Notes under the pieces: generated by a model
What the model was told of the DNA's origin: nothing
The model's input: only the letters and a program-made list of their open reading frames with translations
Database searches by the model: none
Made by a program: the position numbers and the translations under genes
Assembly (NCBI GenBank): GCA_018725275.1
Contig: QLUC01000009.1
Coordinates: 1 to 26,432, forward strand
Reading direction: 5' to 3'
Length of the DNA: 26,432 nucleotides
Origin: Bacillota bacterium
GTDB taxonomy: Bacteria > Bacillota > UBA994
Shown here: positions 15,347-23,205 of the stretch, one piece after another
Layout: each line of letters opens with the position of its first letter
Numbering within the stretch: the first letter of the stretch is position 1

Positions 15347-16579
15347 ATGGAACAGTGGCGTAAGAATCTCTACATGTTGTGGGCGGGCACCTTTGTGGCG
15401 GGCATGAGTTTCTCTATTGTCACCCCTTTTATGCCCACGATTCTTAGGGAAGTGGGGGTGGGGCAGAACCTCAAGTTGTGGACAGGCATTGCCATTTCGG
15501 CGAGTTTCCTCATGAGTACCTTTATGGCCCCGGTGTGGGGGGCCTTAGCCGATAAACATGGGCGCAAAGTGATGATTATCCGGGCGGGCCTAGGTATGGC
15601 GGTTATCTACGCCTTTATGGCTTACGCTACCTCGCTCTGGCAAATTGTGGTGCTACGCCTGCTCAATGGTTTAGTCAGCGGCTTCATCCCGGCCTCCACC
15701 GCCCTAGTCGCTTGCAACACCCCTGATGACAAACTCGGCCCCTCCTTAGGGTTCTTGCAGACGGGGGGAGCGCTCGGAGCGATTATGGGCCCCTTGATAG
15801 GCGGACTCACCAGCGAGTTAATGGGCATCAAGTACACCTTGTTATGGTCCGCACTGATGTTGCTCGTAGCCACGGGGCTTGTAATCTGGGGAGTGCGGGA
15901 GAGTGTTATTGGTGGGGCTAAGGCCCAGACTGATTTAAAGCGCGATCTCAAGACGGCCTTCTCGCACCGCTTCTTGTTAAGCATGTTTATTGTGGTCCTG
16001 CTATTTCAAGCGTCGGCCTCATTTATTCAGCCGATACTGCCCCTTTTTGTGCAGGAGGTTCAGGGAGAGGGCGATGGTGCCCTAGCCACGGGTCTTATCT
16101 TCTCCTTGGTGGGTATTGCCACGGTCATCGCCGCTCCCCGCTGGGGGAGACTCGGCGAAAAGAACGGTTTCCGTGTCGTCTTGTTGGCCGGCTTGGTTGG
16201 CGGCGGCATAATGGCTTTTCTCCACATGCTAGCGAATAATCTATGGTCTTTAGGCATCATGCGTTTTGTTTACGGTTTGTTCTTGGCGGCCCTCATGCCT
16301 AGTTGCCACTCCCTCATCGCTAAAGCGGTGACGCCGGATTTTCGCGGGCGCGCCTTCGGTTTTAGTTCTAGTTTCGCGCAGTTCGGTTTCTTTCTCGGCC
16401 CGATGGCCGGAGGTCTGATTGGTGAGACTTTTTCCATCCAGGGCGTCTTTGCTTTTACAGGAACTTTGCTCTTCGTTACCGCGTTATGGGTGCGGAGTCT
16501 CTCCTTCGACGCTATTGGGCAAGCCCAGGCGGCGAAGCCGGAGGAGTTCTCCTTAGATGCAGCGAAGCCTATTCATTAG
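15347..16579 (+). CDS. MFS transporter, multidrug efflux (MdtG/TetA-like)
   Basis: This protein of about 410 residues has 12 predicted membrane segments. It opens with MEQWRKNLYMLWAGTFVAG, typical of MdtG-like drug efflux proteins. Motif A of the DHA1 group is GALADKHGRK (residues 65-74), and a repeat-like motif appears in the second half (RWGRLGEKNGFR). ATG 15347 is preferred over ATG 15341 because the G-rich ribosome site at 15332-15339 is too close to the latter. It probably exports small hydrophobic compounds with proton antiport. It begins an operon-like run of same-strand genes, with the Smr-like gene 12 bases after its stop. The substrate is unknown. Confidence 0.87.
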   Translation: MEQWRKNLYMLWAGTFVAGMSFSIVTPFMPTILREVGVGQNLKLWTGIAISASFLMSTFMAPVWGALADKHGRKVMIIRAGLGMAVIYAFMAYATSLWQIVVLRLLNGLVSGFIPASTALVACNTPDDKLGPSLGFLQTGGALGAIMGPLIGGLTSELMGIKYTLLWSALMLLVATGLVIWGVRESVIGGAKAQTDLKRDLKTAFSHRFLLSMFIVVLLFQASASFIQPILPLFVQEVQGEGDGALATGLIFSLVGIATVIAAPRWGRLGEKNGFRVVLLAGLVGGGIMAFLHMLANNLWSLGIMRFVYGLFLAALMPSCHSLIAKAVTPDFRGRAFGFSSSFAQFGFFLGPMAGGLIGETFSIQGVFAFTGTLLFVTALWVRSLSFDAIGQAQAAKPEEFSLDAAKPIH

Positions 16580-16591
16580 GTGGTGAGGTCA

Positions 16592-16933
16592 ATGGGCAAG
16601 GTGGTTGAACTGAATTTGGAGCTTGGGTGGCCCACGGTCGAAGAGGCCATTCGGACTATGACAAATGCCTTGTCCACCTACAAGAAAGTAGGCTACAAGG
16701 CCGTCATAATAATCCACGGTTATGGCTCAAGCGGCGCGGGAGGCGGCATCAAGCCGGCAGTCAGGCGGCAACTTCTGGATAGAGCCTTGTGCGGCTTGGT
16801 GCGCGATTTTGTCGGCGGAGAAGAGTGGTCAACAAAAAAAAGAGAGTATATCGGCATCTGCCGTGAACTAGAAAAATTCGAGCGGAGTATCGCCGATAAC
16901 GCAGGCGTTACCATCGTACTGCTTAAAAAGTAA
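16592..16933 (+). CDS. Small Smr-like domain protein
   Basis: This 113-residue protein starts at ATG 16592 with a GGTGG ribosome site about 8 bases upstream; GTG codons at 16580 and 16583 are less likely. The layout fits the Smr domain: a first strand VVELNLELGW, a helix TVEEAIRTMTNALSTYKKVG, a strand AVIIIHGYGSSGAG with the HGxG motif (42-45), and a helix GIKPAVRRQLL. The usual LDLHG motif is degenerate (LNLEL). Smr domains act as DNA or RNA nicking or binding modules, as in MutS2. A charged tail of about 35 residues follows. It lies between an exporter and a CCG Fe-S protein, which gives no clear hint of its role. Confidence 0.68.
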   Translation: MGKVVELNLELGWPTVEEAIRTMTNALSTYKKVGYKAVIIIHGYGSSGAGGGIKPAVRRQLLDRALCGLVRDFVGGEEWSTKKREYIGICRELEKFERSIADNAGVTIVLLKK

Positions 16934-16944
16934 AGGGGATGTAC

Positions 16945-17616
16945 ATGAAGACAGTCTATGCTCCCGGTTGCGCCCTCATGCTTTACAATCCCGCCCTGGC
17001 CGCGAAGGTGCAAAAATATTTATCGCGTGCCGGTCTAGGTGAACCCATGCACAAACTGTGTTGTCGCTACGAGCCTGGCTTTGCCGAAAGCGTGCGGCTA
17101 GTTAATACCTGTGCCGGTTGCGACCGTCGCTTTAGGGAGCTCTACGCTGGGGTTAGCACGATTTCTTTATGGGAAATTATCGCTGCGGACGAGCACTTCC
17201 CTTGGCCCCAACACGATGGATTGACGGTGTCAATTCAGGATGCCTGCCCAACTCGGTCCGAGGAGAGGGTGCATGTCGCCGTGCGTAAGCTCCTCATGCG
17301 GATGAACATTGCGGTGCAAGAGGCCGCCGCCAGCGGAACAGAGGCGAAGTGTTGCGGAGATTGTTATGTCAAAACTCTCGGTGCGGCGGAGGCTAAACAT
17401 CGCATGCGCGAGCGGGCGGAGGAAATGTCCACGGAGCATGTGGTGGTATACTGTGTCAGTTGCATTAAATCCATGCATATAGGTGGCAGGACGCCACTCT
17501 ACCTGCTGGCGCTACTCTTTGGGGAAAAGACCGAGGTGGGAGTGAGCGAACCAGAGGAATGGCACAGGGAGCTTGATCGGTACATCAGTCAGCAGGGCAG
17601 TCCTGCGCAGCCATGA
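16945..17616 (+). CDS. CCG-domain (Fe-S)-binding protein, HdrB-like
   Basis: This protein of about 223 residues starts at ATG 16945 (AAAGGGG at 16933-16938); ATG 16939 sits against the ribosome site. It has two CCG-type cysteine sets. The first is C9, C39-C40, C56 and C59; the second is C101, C136-C137, C170 and C173, with C140 nearby. The second set fits the C-x(31-38)-CC-x(32-36)-C-x2-C pattern of heterodisulfide reductase subunit B and related proteins, which binds unusual Fe-S clusters for disulfide or electron transfer chemistry. No partner HdrA or HdrC gene is present. Its stop overlaps the ATG of the metallophosphoesterase (ATGA), so they are coupled. The partner and reaction are unknown. 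Confidence 0.82.
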   Translation: MKTVYAPGCALMLYNPALAAKVQKYLSRAGLGEPMHKLCCRYEPGFAESVRLVNTCAGCDRRFRELYAGVSTISLWEIIAADEHFPWPQHDGLTVSIQDACPTRSEERVHVAVRKLLMRMNIAVQEAAASGTEAKCCGDCYVKTLGAAEAKHRMRERAEEMSTEHVVVYCVSCIKSMHIGGRTPLYLLALLFGEKTEVGVSEPEEWHRELDRYISQQGSPAQP

Positions 17617-18446
17617 TTTTCCTCCTGGTGTCCGTGTTTGTGGTGGTGGTTGGTAGCCTGTGGTGGCATGCAATGCAGTTAAAGGTCGAGAGATTTGTTG
17701 TGCCTATGGCGAATTTGCCACCCGAATTCGCAGGTTTTACCATTGCCCATCTTTCGGACTTACATGGCCAAAAAATAGCGATAGATGGTCTGGTAGCACG
17801 GTCTATCCGGGCGGCCAAGGTAAATGCTATTGCCATCACGGGGGACTTCGTCACCCATCGGGTCGATGAATTAACTGCCTTCCTGCCATTTTTGCAGAGC
17901 ATGACTACCCTCGCCCCGGTAATAGCGGTGAGCGGCAACCACGACCACGACGTCGGTTGGGAGCAGGTGGCATCTAGACTGCGTAGTGCGGGCGTCACCG
18001 TCCTCAGTGACGAGCATTTCGCCTTGCGGCGAGGTGTGGCTCAGTTGTTCATCGTGGGTGTGCGTGACCCCTTTAGCGGACGTGGCGACTTAGCCCGGGC
18101 GATGCCAAAAGATACTGGGGCGACAATTGTATTGTTGGCCCATTCTCCCGCGTATTTTGAGTCCTATGCCGGGAGTGGGCGCTTTGCGCATGAGCAATCG
18201 CTGCTTGCGAGGGTAGGGCTCACTTTGTGCGGCCACACTCATGGCGGACAAATAAAAATGCCGTTAGTGGGTGCGGTCACTAACGGTTCTAAGCGCCTCT
18301 TCCCGCGTGACTATGTGGAAGGTCTATCGCGCCGAGGGAAGAATTATTTATACATTTCCAGGGGCTTGGGTTGGGTCATTGTACCGGTGCGATTTTTGTC
18401 TCGCCCCGAGGTAGCCATCCTTACCTTGCAAACTACCTCTGCCTAA
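17613..18446 (+). CDS. Membrane-anchored metallophosphoesterase (YkuE/YaeI type)
   Basis: This 277-residue protein has an N-terminal membrane anchor (residues 2-18) and then the calcineurin-like phosphoesterase motifs: HLSDLHG (46-52), GDF (77-79), GNHD (108-111), AHSP (176-179) and GHTHGGQ (207-213). All metal ligands expected for a di-metal centre are present. Relatives such as YkuE/YaeI act on phospholipid headgroups or related phosphodiesters at the membrane; the specific substrate here is not known. It begins within the stop of the CCG gene, and its 3' end overlaps the 3' end of the coiled-coil gene on the other strand by 14 bases. There is therefore no room for a terminator. Confidence 0.9.
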   Translation: MIFLLVSVFVVVVGSLWWHAMQLKVERFVVPMANLPPEFAGFTIAHLSDLHGQKIAIDGLVARSIRAAKVNAIAITGDFVTHRVDELTAFLPFLQSMTTLAPVIAVSGNHDHDVGWEQVASRLRSAGVTVLSDEHFALRRGVAQLFIVGVRDPFSGRGDLARAMPKDTGATIVLLAHSPAYFESYAGSGRFAHEQSLLARVGLTLCGHTHGGQIKMPLVGAVTNGSKRLFPRDYVEGLSRRGKNYLYISRGLGWVIVPVRFLSRPEVAILTLQTTSA

Positions 18447-19857
18447 CAATTTGCACCCAGGTCTGACCATAGATTAGCTCAATTTCTCTCCCGTCATCGA
18501 AAAAGAACCTCGTTCGTGCCGCGGCACTGGCCTTGCGCCAGGTGCCGCGAAAATGTTGCCCGAGTGCGTAAAAATCAAGGGGCCCCTCTCCGATGAGGTT
18601 AGGGGTCGGGCGATTAAAAAGGTCGGTACCATGAGGGACATGCTGGATGATGATATTGCGGGCCATAATAATTGTGCCTGAGGCGTCGCGGTGGATCACA
18701 TCGTTGATATAGCGCCGATAAGCCCCCTTCTCGGGAACGAAGGTGTAAGCAATGCGATGGTTAGCGGCATATTCAATCAAGACTTGGCCGGCGGGTTCGC
18801 CCTTGGCGGATAGGTAGGCTGGTCTCAGGGTGACTTCGGTAGATTGCTCCGCTTGGCCCAGGGTCGCCAGATTGACAAAGAGATTATGGGGGGCACGACG
18901 AGTGGCATCGCGGGTGAAACTTGCGCTATTGCTGCGTAGCGCATTAGTGCCCTCTACATTCCAGTCGCGAAGCAGGTCGAGCACATCGACGCCACCGCTC
19001 GAGTAGATGTAGTGAGTGCCGTTTTCGAGGGCGAGCATGGCGCTGTGCGAGCGCGCCGAACGTATGGGGCCGACCTTGTGAGGCAGGCTGGAAAACAAGG
19101 CCAAGTAGCGTGTGATGCGCCCTTCTACCTCGTATTCGTACACCATGCTCGCTGCTGCCAACCCGTGTTGCGGTCTGGCCTGAGCGATGTTGTCCAGCAC
19201 CACCGCATAGACGGGGCGGCGTTCGGCCTGCGGAGTAATGAGCGCTAGATCTGCCGCTAGGCTGGTCTTGGCAGCCCTTAGGACTCTCTCTTGTTCCTGT
19301 CGTTGGCTCCTTAAATTGCGTTGTTCAGCTTCGCGCCGCTCATGCAAACTGGTCAGCCTAGTCCGCTCAGCAGCGAGAGTGCTCAGGTTTAGGCGCGTGG
19401 CCGCCTGCTCCTGGCGGACAACAGCAATCAGTTCGGCGTCGCGAGTCAAAATGCGCCGCAGATAGGCTAGGTTAATAATGAGGTCGCCAAACGATTCGGC
19501 GTTAAGCAAGCCTTCGAGGTAGGAGGACATGCCTCTCATGTAAACGCTCCGCACCCTGGCTCCCAAAGACCGCGAAAGAATGTGTAGGCGGGCCTCGGAT
19601 TGCCCTAGGTCGCGGGTGGCTGCCTGTAGCTTGGTCTCTGTGGCCTGCAAATCTTTCTCTATCGTGTCTAGACGCGCTAAGCGATCGGCAATGGAGTTCT
19701 GGAGCGCACTTAGCACCTTTTCTAATTCTCTTACTTCCCGTTCCCTCTGCTCGACCCTCGTTCGCGGGTCCACAGGATTACCTTGCGCCCGGTTAGGGCC
19801 AACTAGCGGCAAAATGGTGATAGCGATTAAGGCTATGGCCACGATAAGGCGGCGCAT
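18433..19857 (-). CDS. Secreted PcsB/CwlO-like coiled-coil protein fused to DUF3048 (putative FtsEX partner)
   Basis: This 474-residue protein starts at ATG 19857, overlapping the ftsX stop as TAATG. A signal peptide covers residues 1-26 with no lipobox. Residues about 32-205 are a long coiled coil. It contains the hinge segment RVRSVYMRGMSSYLEGLLNA, then ESFGDLIINLAYLRRIL, which is the pattern seen in FtsX-binding PcsB, CwlO and EnvC proteins. Residues about 213-473 are a complete DUF3048 domain: AVVLDNIAQARPQHGL, VEGRITRYLALF, KVGPIRSAR, RRAPHNLF, then RNIIIQHV, HFRGTWRKA and YGQTWVQIV. No M23, CHAP, NlpC/P60 or SLT domain is present, and the protein has no cysteine. FtsEX normally activates a wall hydrolase joined to such a coiled coil, so DUF3048 may be that effector here. 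Confidence 0.88.
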   Translation of the reverse strand: MRRLIVAIALIAITILPLVGPNRAQGNPVDPRTRVEQREREVRELEKVLSALQNSIADRLARLDTIEKDLQATETKLQAATRDLGQSEARLHILSRSLGARVRSVYMRGMSSYLEGLLNAESFGDLIINLAYLRRILTRDAELIAVVRQEQAATRLNLSTLAAERTRLTSLHERREAEQRNLRSQRQEQERVLRAAKTSLAADLALITPQAERRPVYAVVLDNIAQARPQHGLAAASMVYEYEVEGRITRYLALFSSLPHKVGPIRSARSHSAMLALENGTHYIYSSGGVDVLDLLRDWNVEGTNALRSNSASFTRDATRRAPHNLFVNLATLGQAEQSTEVTLRPAYLSAKGEPAGQVLIEYAANHRIAYTFVPEKGAYRRYINDVIHRDASGTIIMARNIIIQHVPHGTDLFNRPTPNLIGEGPLDFYALGQHFRGTWRKASAAARTRFFFDDGREIELIYGQTWVQIVRQR

Positions 19858-20756
19858 TAGGCTGTCCTCCTCACTTCGCGCAGGTACTTGCGCACCGATA
19901 GGAGGCTGCCGATGATACCGAGGAAAAAACCTAGTAGTAGCAATAAGGAAAACATCGGCCAGAGGGCGGCGACCTCGGTCACCGGCCGAAATAAGAAGGG
20001 CAGGACTCCATTTTGGAGATTAGATGTCAGGCGGAAGTACACTGCGCCAAGGGACAGTGTTGCTAGGAGAGACCCAAGGAGGCCCATAGTTGCGCCTTCG
20101 AGAATAAAGGGCAGGCGAATATACCAATTGCTCGCGCCTAGGTACTTCATAACACCGATTTCCTCTTGGCGCGCCATGACCGACAAACGGATGATGGTCA
20201 CAATGAGAAGCGTGGCGCCGAGGCCTAAAAATAGGCTTAGGGCCAAAAACATGGAGTTTAACCAGCGCGTCATGTTGAGCAGTTGGGCCACTAAGTCTTC
20301 GCCATAATCCACGGCCTCGACCCCGCGCACTTTGCGGAGGGCGGCGGCCATGGTGGGAACTAAGGTAGCATCTAGCGTGCGTACCCGAAACATATCCGGC
20401 AGGGGGTTATTCTCTCCAGCGAGCACTGAGAATAGATCCTTCTCGCCGAGAGTCTGACCAAAGTTCACTAAGCCCTGTTCACGGGACACAAAAGTATACT
20501 CTGCCACCCCGGATAGTCCCCTGATGGCTGATAAGACAGAGTTTGTATCCGCCCTGTCCTCCAAAAACACGGCAATTTCGACGTTGCCCGCGATGTTTTG
20601 CATTACTTGCCCTACATTGACCGAGAGCAGGAGAAAGACACCGAAAATGGCTATCGAGACCGCAATCATGCTGGCGGTCACCATGGCCAACCAAAAATTT
20701 CGCTGCAAAGAGACAGCCCCTTGGCGCAAACAGTATCGAAATGAGTTAAGATTCAT
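19857..20756 (-). CDS. ftsX: Cell division/peptidoglycan remodelling protein FtsX
   Basis: This protein of about 299 residues starts at ATG 20756, with a GGGGGG ribosome site 9 bases upstream. The frame is open further upstream but lacks support. It shows the FtsX layout: one membrane segment (23-46), an extracellular domain (about 50-165) with GNVEIAVFLED and a conserved EAVDYGEDLV stretch, then three membrane segments (about 170-195, 222-245, 265-288). The cytoplasmic loop MARQEEIGVMKYLGAS is the typical ATPase-coupling motif. FtsX passes ATP-driven shape changes from FtsE to an extracellular coiled-coil protein. It overlaps ftsE by 11 bases and the coiled-coil DUF3048 gene by 1 base. Confidence 0.93.
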   Translation of the reverse strand: MNLNSFRYCLRQGAVSLQRNFWLAMVTASMIAVSIAIFGVFLLLSVNVGQVMQNIAGNVEIAVFLEDRADTNSVLSAIRGLSGVAEYTFVSREQGLVNFGQTLGEKDLFSVLAGENNPLPDMFRVRTLDATLVPTMAAALRKVRGVEAVDYGEDLVAQLLNMTRWLNSMFLALSLFLGLGATLLIVTIIRLSVMARQEEIGVMKYLGASNWYIRLPFILEGATMGLLGSLLATLSLGAVYFRLTSNLQNGVLPFLFRPVTEVAALWPMFSLLLLLGFFLGIIGSLLSVRKYLREVRRTA

Positions 20757-21435
20757 GCCCGTAAACCCCCCGTTTTTCGTCGCGAACAAGGCGCCCTTTT
20801 TCTAGGGCAATCACGCGCTTGCGCAGGCGATCCACCACATCGGACGCATGCGTGGCGATGATCACCGTGGTCCCGGTGCGGTTAATCTGGGTAAAAAGCT
20901 CCATCAACTGCCAGGCATTCTCGGGATCGACGTTGCCGGTGGGTTCATCAGCGAGAATAATCGTCGGTTTACGAACTATCGCCCGGGCAATCCCCACCCT
21001 TTGTTGCTCCCCGCCGGATAACTCCCCGGGGAAGGCCTTAGCCCTATCGAGCAGCCCGACTTCCGCCAGTGCTACGGGCACCGCCAAGCGTATTTCTTGC
21101 GATGAGCGACCAACGACCTCGAGCGCAAAGGCCACGTTTTCAAAGACAGTTTTCTGCTTAAGCAGGCGGAAATCTTGAAAGACCATGCCGATGCGACGAC
21201 GGTATTTTAGTAATTCGCCCGGCTTCATCTTGGCAGAATCGCGTCCCAGAAAAAAAATACTTCCTGAACTAGGCAAGTATTCGCGAAAGAGCAGTCGGAG
21301 CATGGTGCTCTTGCCCGCCCCACTAGAGCCGACTAAGAATACAAACTCGCCCCGTTGGATCTGCAAAGAGACATTGCTCAGGGCCGGTATCTTGCTGCCT
21401 GGATATTGCTTCGTGATTTCGACAAATTCAATCAC
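20746..21435 (-). CDS. ftsE: Cell division ATP-binding protein FtsE
   Basis: This 229-residue ATPase starts at GTG 21435 with GGAGG 8 bases upstream. It has Walker A GSSGAGKS (36-43), Q-loop VFQDFRLL, signature LSGGE (139-143), Walker B with LADEPTGN (161-168) and the H-loop IIATHASD. The opening MIEFVEITKQYPG and the phrase DFRLLKQKTVFENVAFAL are typical of FtsE. It forms the cytoplasmic motor of the FtsEX complex and is first of three overlapping genes. No clear promoter was recognised in the 60 bases upstream, so transcription may begin there or in the EamA gene region. Confidence 0.94.
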   Translation of the reverse strand: MIEFVEITKQYPGSKIPALSNVSLQIQRGEFVFLVGSSGAGKSTMLRLLFREYLPSSGSIFFLGRDSAKMKPGELLKYRRRIGMVFQDFRLLKQKTVFENVAFALEVVGRSSQEIRLAVPVALAEVGLLDRAKAFPGELSGGEQQRVGIARAIVRKPTIILADEPTGNVDPENAWQLMELFTQINRTGTTVIIATHASDVVDRLRKRVIALEKGRLVRDEKRGVYGHES

Positions 21436-21495
21436 AGTGCTGTCCTCCCTAGATGTCGGTTACAACAGAATTCGACTTTTTATGAAGAAACCCTG

Positions 21496-22371
21496 CTACC
21501 GGGGCCTTAACTGAGTTGTTCGTGGATTTGGGCGGCGGAAGAAGTAGCGAGCTGTTACGGAGGAGAGGACAACGAGAGCACCGAGTAAAGCCCAAACACC
21601 TGGGGTCTCGCCAATCCACAAGAAGACCCAGAAGGGGTTGAGCAAAGGCTCCAGTACCGGCACTAAGATGGCGTCAAGGGCGCTGACGTGCTTGATGGCC
21701 AGCGAGTATAAAATGTAGGGAATGCCAAGTTGGACGACGCCTAGTATCAGGAGGGGGGGCCAATCGGCGCTCTGCGGGAGGTTGACAACGAGAAAGGGTA
21801 GGCCGATAATGGCAGTAAAGACGTTCCCAAGAAAGACCGACTCTAGCGGGGAACCGTCCTTTTGCATCCGCATAAGTACCGTGAAACAGGCAAAACTTAT
21901 GCCACTCAGAATGGCCAATATATTGCCGAGCAAGCCAGAGGGGCCAATTTGTTCCATAAAAAACAAAGCGATGCCGCCGATAGTGGTACTGACTATGAGC
22001 CAGTCATAGCGAGTTGTGCGCTCTTTTAGGAAGTAATGGGCGAGAAAAGCCACATAGATGGGGGCTGTGTATTGCAGCATGATGGCATTAGTTGCGGTGG
22101 TGAGGCGGTTAGCAGCGACAAACAAGATGACCACCAGAGAATAAGAAATTGCCGTAGCCACCTGAACCCTAGACCAGGTTAGGTTGGGACGGCGGATAAA
22201 TAACAAGATGATTAAGGCAGCGATGGCGCTGCGTGTGCCGGCAATAGCGAGGGGGTTTAAGTCTATTGATTTGATGAGCCAGCCCCCTAGGCTCCACATG
22301 ATGGCGGTAGCAATAAGCATGCCGGTCGCCTGAGTATGCGTGATGCTTCTTGACGTGCCGAATGCATTCAT
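21496..22371 (-). CDS. EamA/DMT-family transporter
   Basis: This 291-residue protein has about ten membrane segments in two EamA repeats (about residues 14-140 and 148-285). Family segments include AIMWSLGGWLI, AIAGTRSAIAALI, ATNAIMLQYTAPIYVAFLA near the end of the first repeat, and PVLEPLLNPFWVFLWIGE in the second. ATG 22371 has GGAG about 9 bases upstream. Members move amino acids, nucleosides or other small metabolites, usually outward. The substrate here is unknown. It lies upstream of ftsE on the same strand with a 60-base gap and is divergent from the MaoC gene. Confidence 0.9.
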   Translation of the reverse strand: MNAFGTSRSITHTQATGMLIATAIMWSLGGWLIKSIDLNPLAIAGTRSAIAALIILLFIRRPNLTWSRVQVATAISYSLVVILFVAANRLTTATNAIMLQYTAPIYVAFLAHYFLKERTTRYDWLIVSTTIGGIALFFMEQIGPSGLLGNILAILSGISFACFTVLMRMQKDGSPLESVFLGNVFTAIIGLPFLVVNLPQSADWPPLLILGVVQLGIPYILYSLAIKHVSALDAILVPVLEPLLNPFWVFLWIGETPGVWALLGALVVLSSVTARYFFRRPNPRTTQLRPR

Positions 22372-22570
22372 TAACCCAGCTCCGTTCTTGCTACATTATC
22401 TCGTTAAGTGTATCACATGAACAATCGCCTTTAGGTCATTTTATTTTGTGGGTTTCTCTTATCCAAGAAAGTAGCTATATGACGGCAGTTAGCGGGGGTT
22501 TGTCCATAAAACAGGACACCATACAAAGTGCAAACCGCGCCACCTAGGCAAATGGAGGAAGAATTCCTGT

Positions 22571-22599
22571 TTGCGCTTTGCGGGGGGATGTTCTAGAAT
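22571..22599 (+). promoter_or_regulatory. Candidate sigma-A promoter upstream of the MaoC-type gene
   Basis: A TAGAAT -10 (22594-22599, one mismatch to consensus) stands 17 bases from TTGCGC (22571-22576), which matches the first three bases of the -35 consensus. The spacer contains a G6 run. Start of transcription would be near 22606, about 105 bases before the MaoC ATG, leaving a leader that includes the short frame at 22641. Confidence 0.4.
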
Positions 22600-22640
22600 A
22601 GAGACGTATGCTGTGAGTATTAAGCACAAAGGGGTGATAG

Positions 22641-22682
22641 ATGGAAGGATCAATAGTCAGCAGCACTGTTGGACGGCAATAA
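22641..22682 (+). CDS. Possible 13-codon leader peptide
   Basis: ATG 22641 is preceded by AAAGGGGTGAT at ideal distance. The frame reads MEGSIVSSTVGRQ and stops at 22682, 28 bases before the MaoC start. The ribosome site is better than that of many real genes here. There is no run of one amino acid to suggest attenuation. It could equally be chance. Confidence 0.25.
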   Translation: MEGSIVSSTVGRQ

Positions 22683-22710
22683 AGATTAGAATAGTCGGGG
22701 AGGGGTCAGA

Positions 22711-23115
22711 ATGGTAGAATTTACAATCGGCACTATCGCCCGCATGGAGCGGCTCATTACTGAGGACGACATTCAAAGCTTTGCTAGGTTGAGCGGAGAC
22801 TACAGCCCTATCCACATGGATGAGGAATACGCCAAGAATACCCGCTTCAAAGGACGCATCGCCCACGGCATGCTCACCGCCGGTTTTATCTCGGCAGTCT
22901 TGGGTACGCAACTCCCAGGAGACGGTACCATTTATCTCAGCCAGACTCTTAAGTTTATGGCCCCGGTGCGCATTGGTGAGACTGTGGTGGTTGAAGTCGA
23001 AGTGGTCGAGATGGATACGGCTAAGAATCGGGCGCGCCTGAAGACAACAGGCCGTACAGAGCAAGCCGGTACTGTGGTCGAAGGTGAAGCCTTAGTGATG
23101 TACCCAAGACGCTAA
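22711..23115 (+). CDS. MaoC-family (R)-specific enoyl-CoA hydratase
   Basis: This 134-residue protein starts at ATG 22711 after GGGGAGGGG. It has the hydratase-2 motif with Asp30 and His35 in LSGDYSPIHMDEEYA, followed by FKGRIAHGMLTAGFIS and SQTLKFMAPVRIGETV. It has single hot-dog fold length, as in PhaJ. It hydrates trans-2-enoyl-CoA to the (R)-3-hydroxyacyl-CoA. It sits 90 bases before an acyl-CoA dehydrogenase gene, so it may act on that enzyme's product. No polyhydroxyalkanoate genes are visible nearby. A dehydratase role on another acyl-CoA is possible. Confidence 0.88.
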   Translation: MVEFTIGTIARMERLITEDDIQSFARLSGDYSPIHMDEEYAKNTRFKGRIAHGMLTAGFISAVLGTQLPGDGTIYLSQTLKFMAPVRIGETVVVEVEVVEMDTAKNRARLKTTGRTEQAGTVVEGEALVMYPRR

Positions 23116-23205
23116 GTTTTTTGCCGTTCTCTAGTGATAAAAATAACGATATAAGAGAGATTTAAAACAATTATTACAAGAAATGATGCATGGAGTGATT
23201 TAGGC

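Larger units (their letters stand above)
22372..22710. other. Divergent intergenic region of 339 bases
   Basis: This gap separates the EamA gene (minus) from the MaoC-type gene (plus). It is AT-rich near the EamA side, with no stable hairpin or known riboswitch recognised. The MaoC side holds a candidate promoter at 22571-22599 and a short 13-codon frame with a strong ribosome site at 22641. A plus-strand open frame from the EamA 5' end into the gap (22350-22547) has no protein-like features and is not called. Confidence 0.5.

Noticed and set aside
20757..20789. Longer FtsX start upstream of ATG 20756
   Set aside because: The added residues do not look like FtsX, and a G-rich ribosome site is spaced for ATG 20756.
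22350..22547. Plus-strand open frame over the EamA 5' end and intergenic DNA
   Set aside because: No recognisable protein features, no ribosome site, and it overlaps the EamA coding start in antisense.
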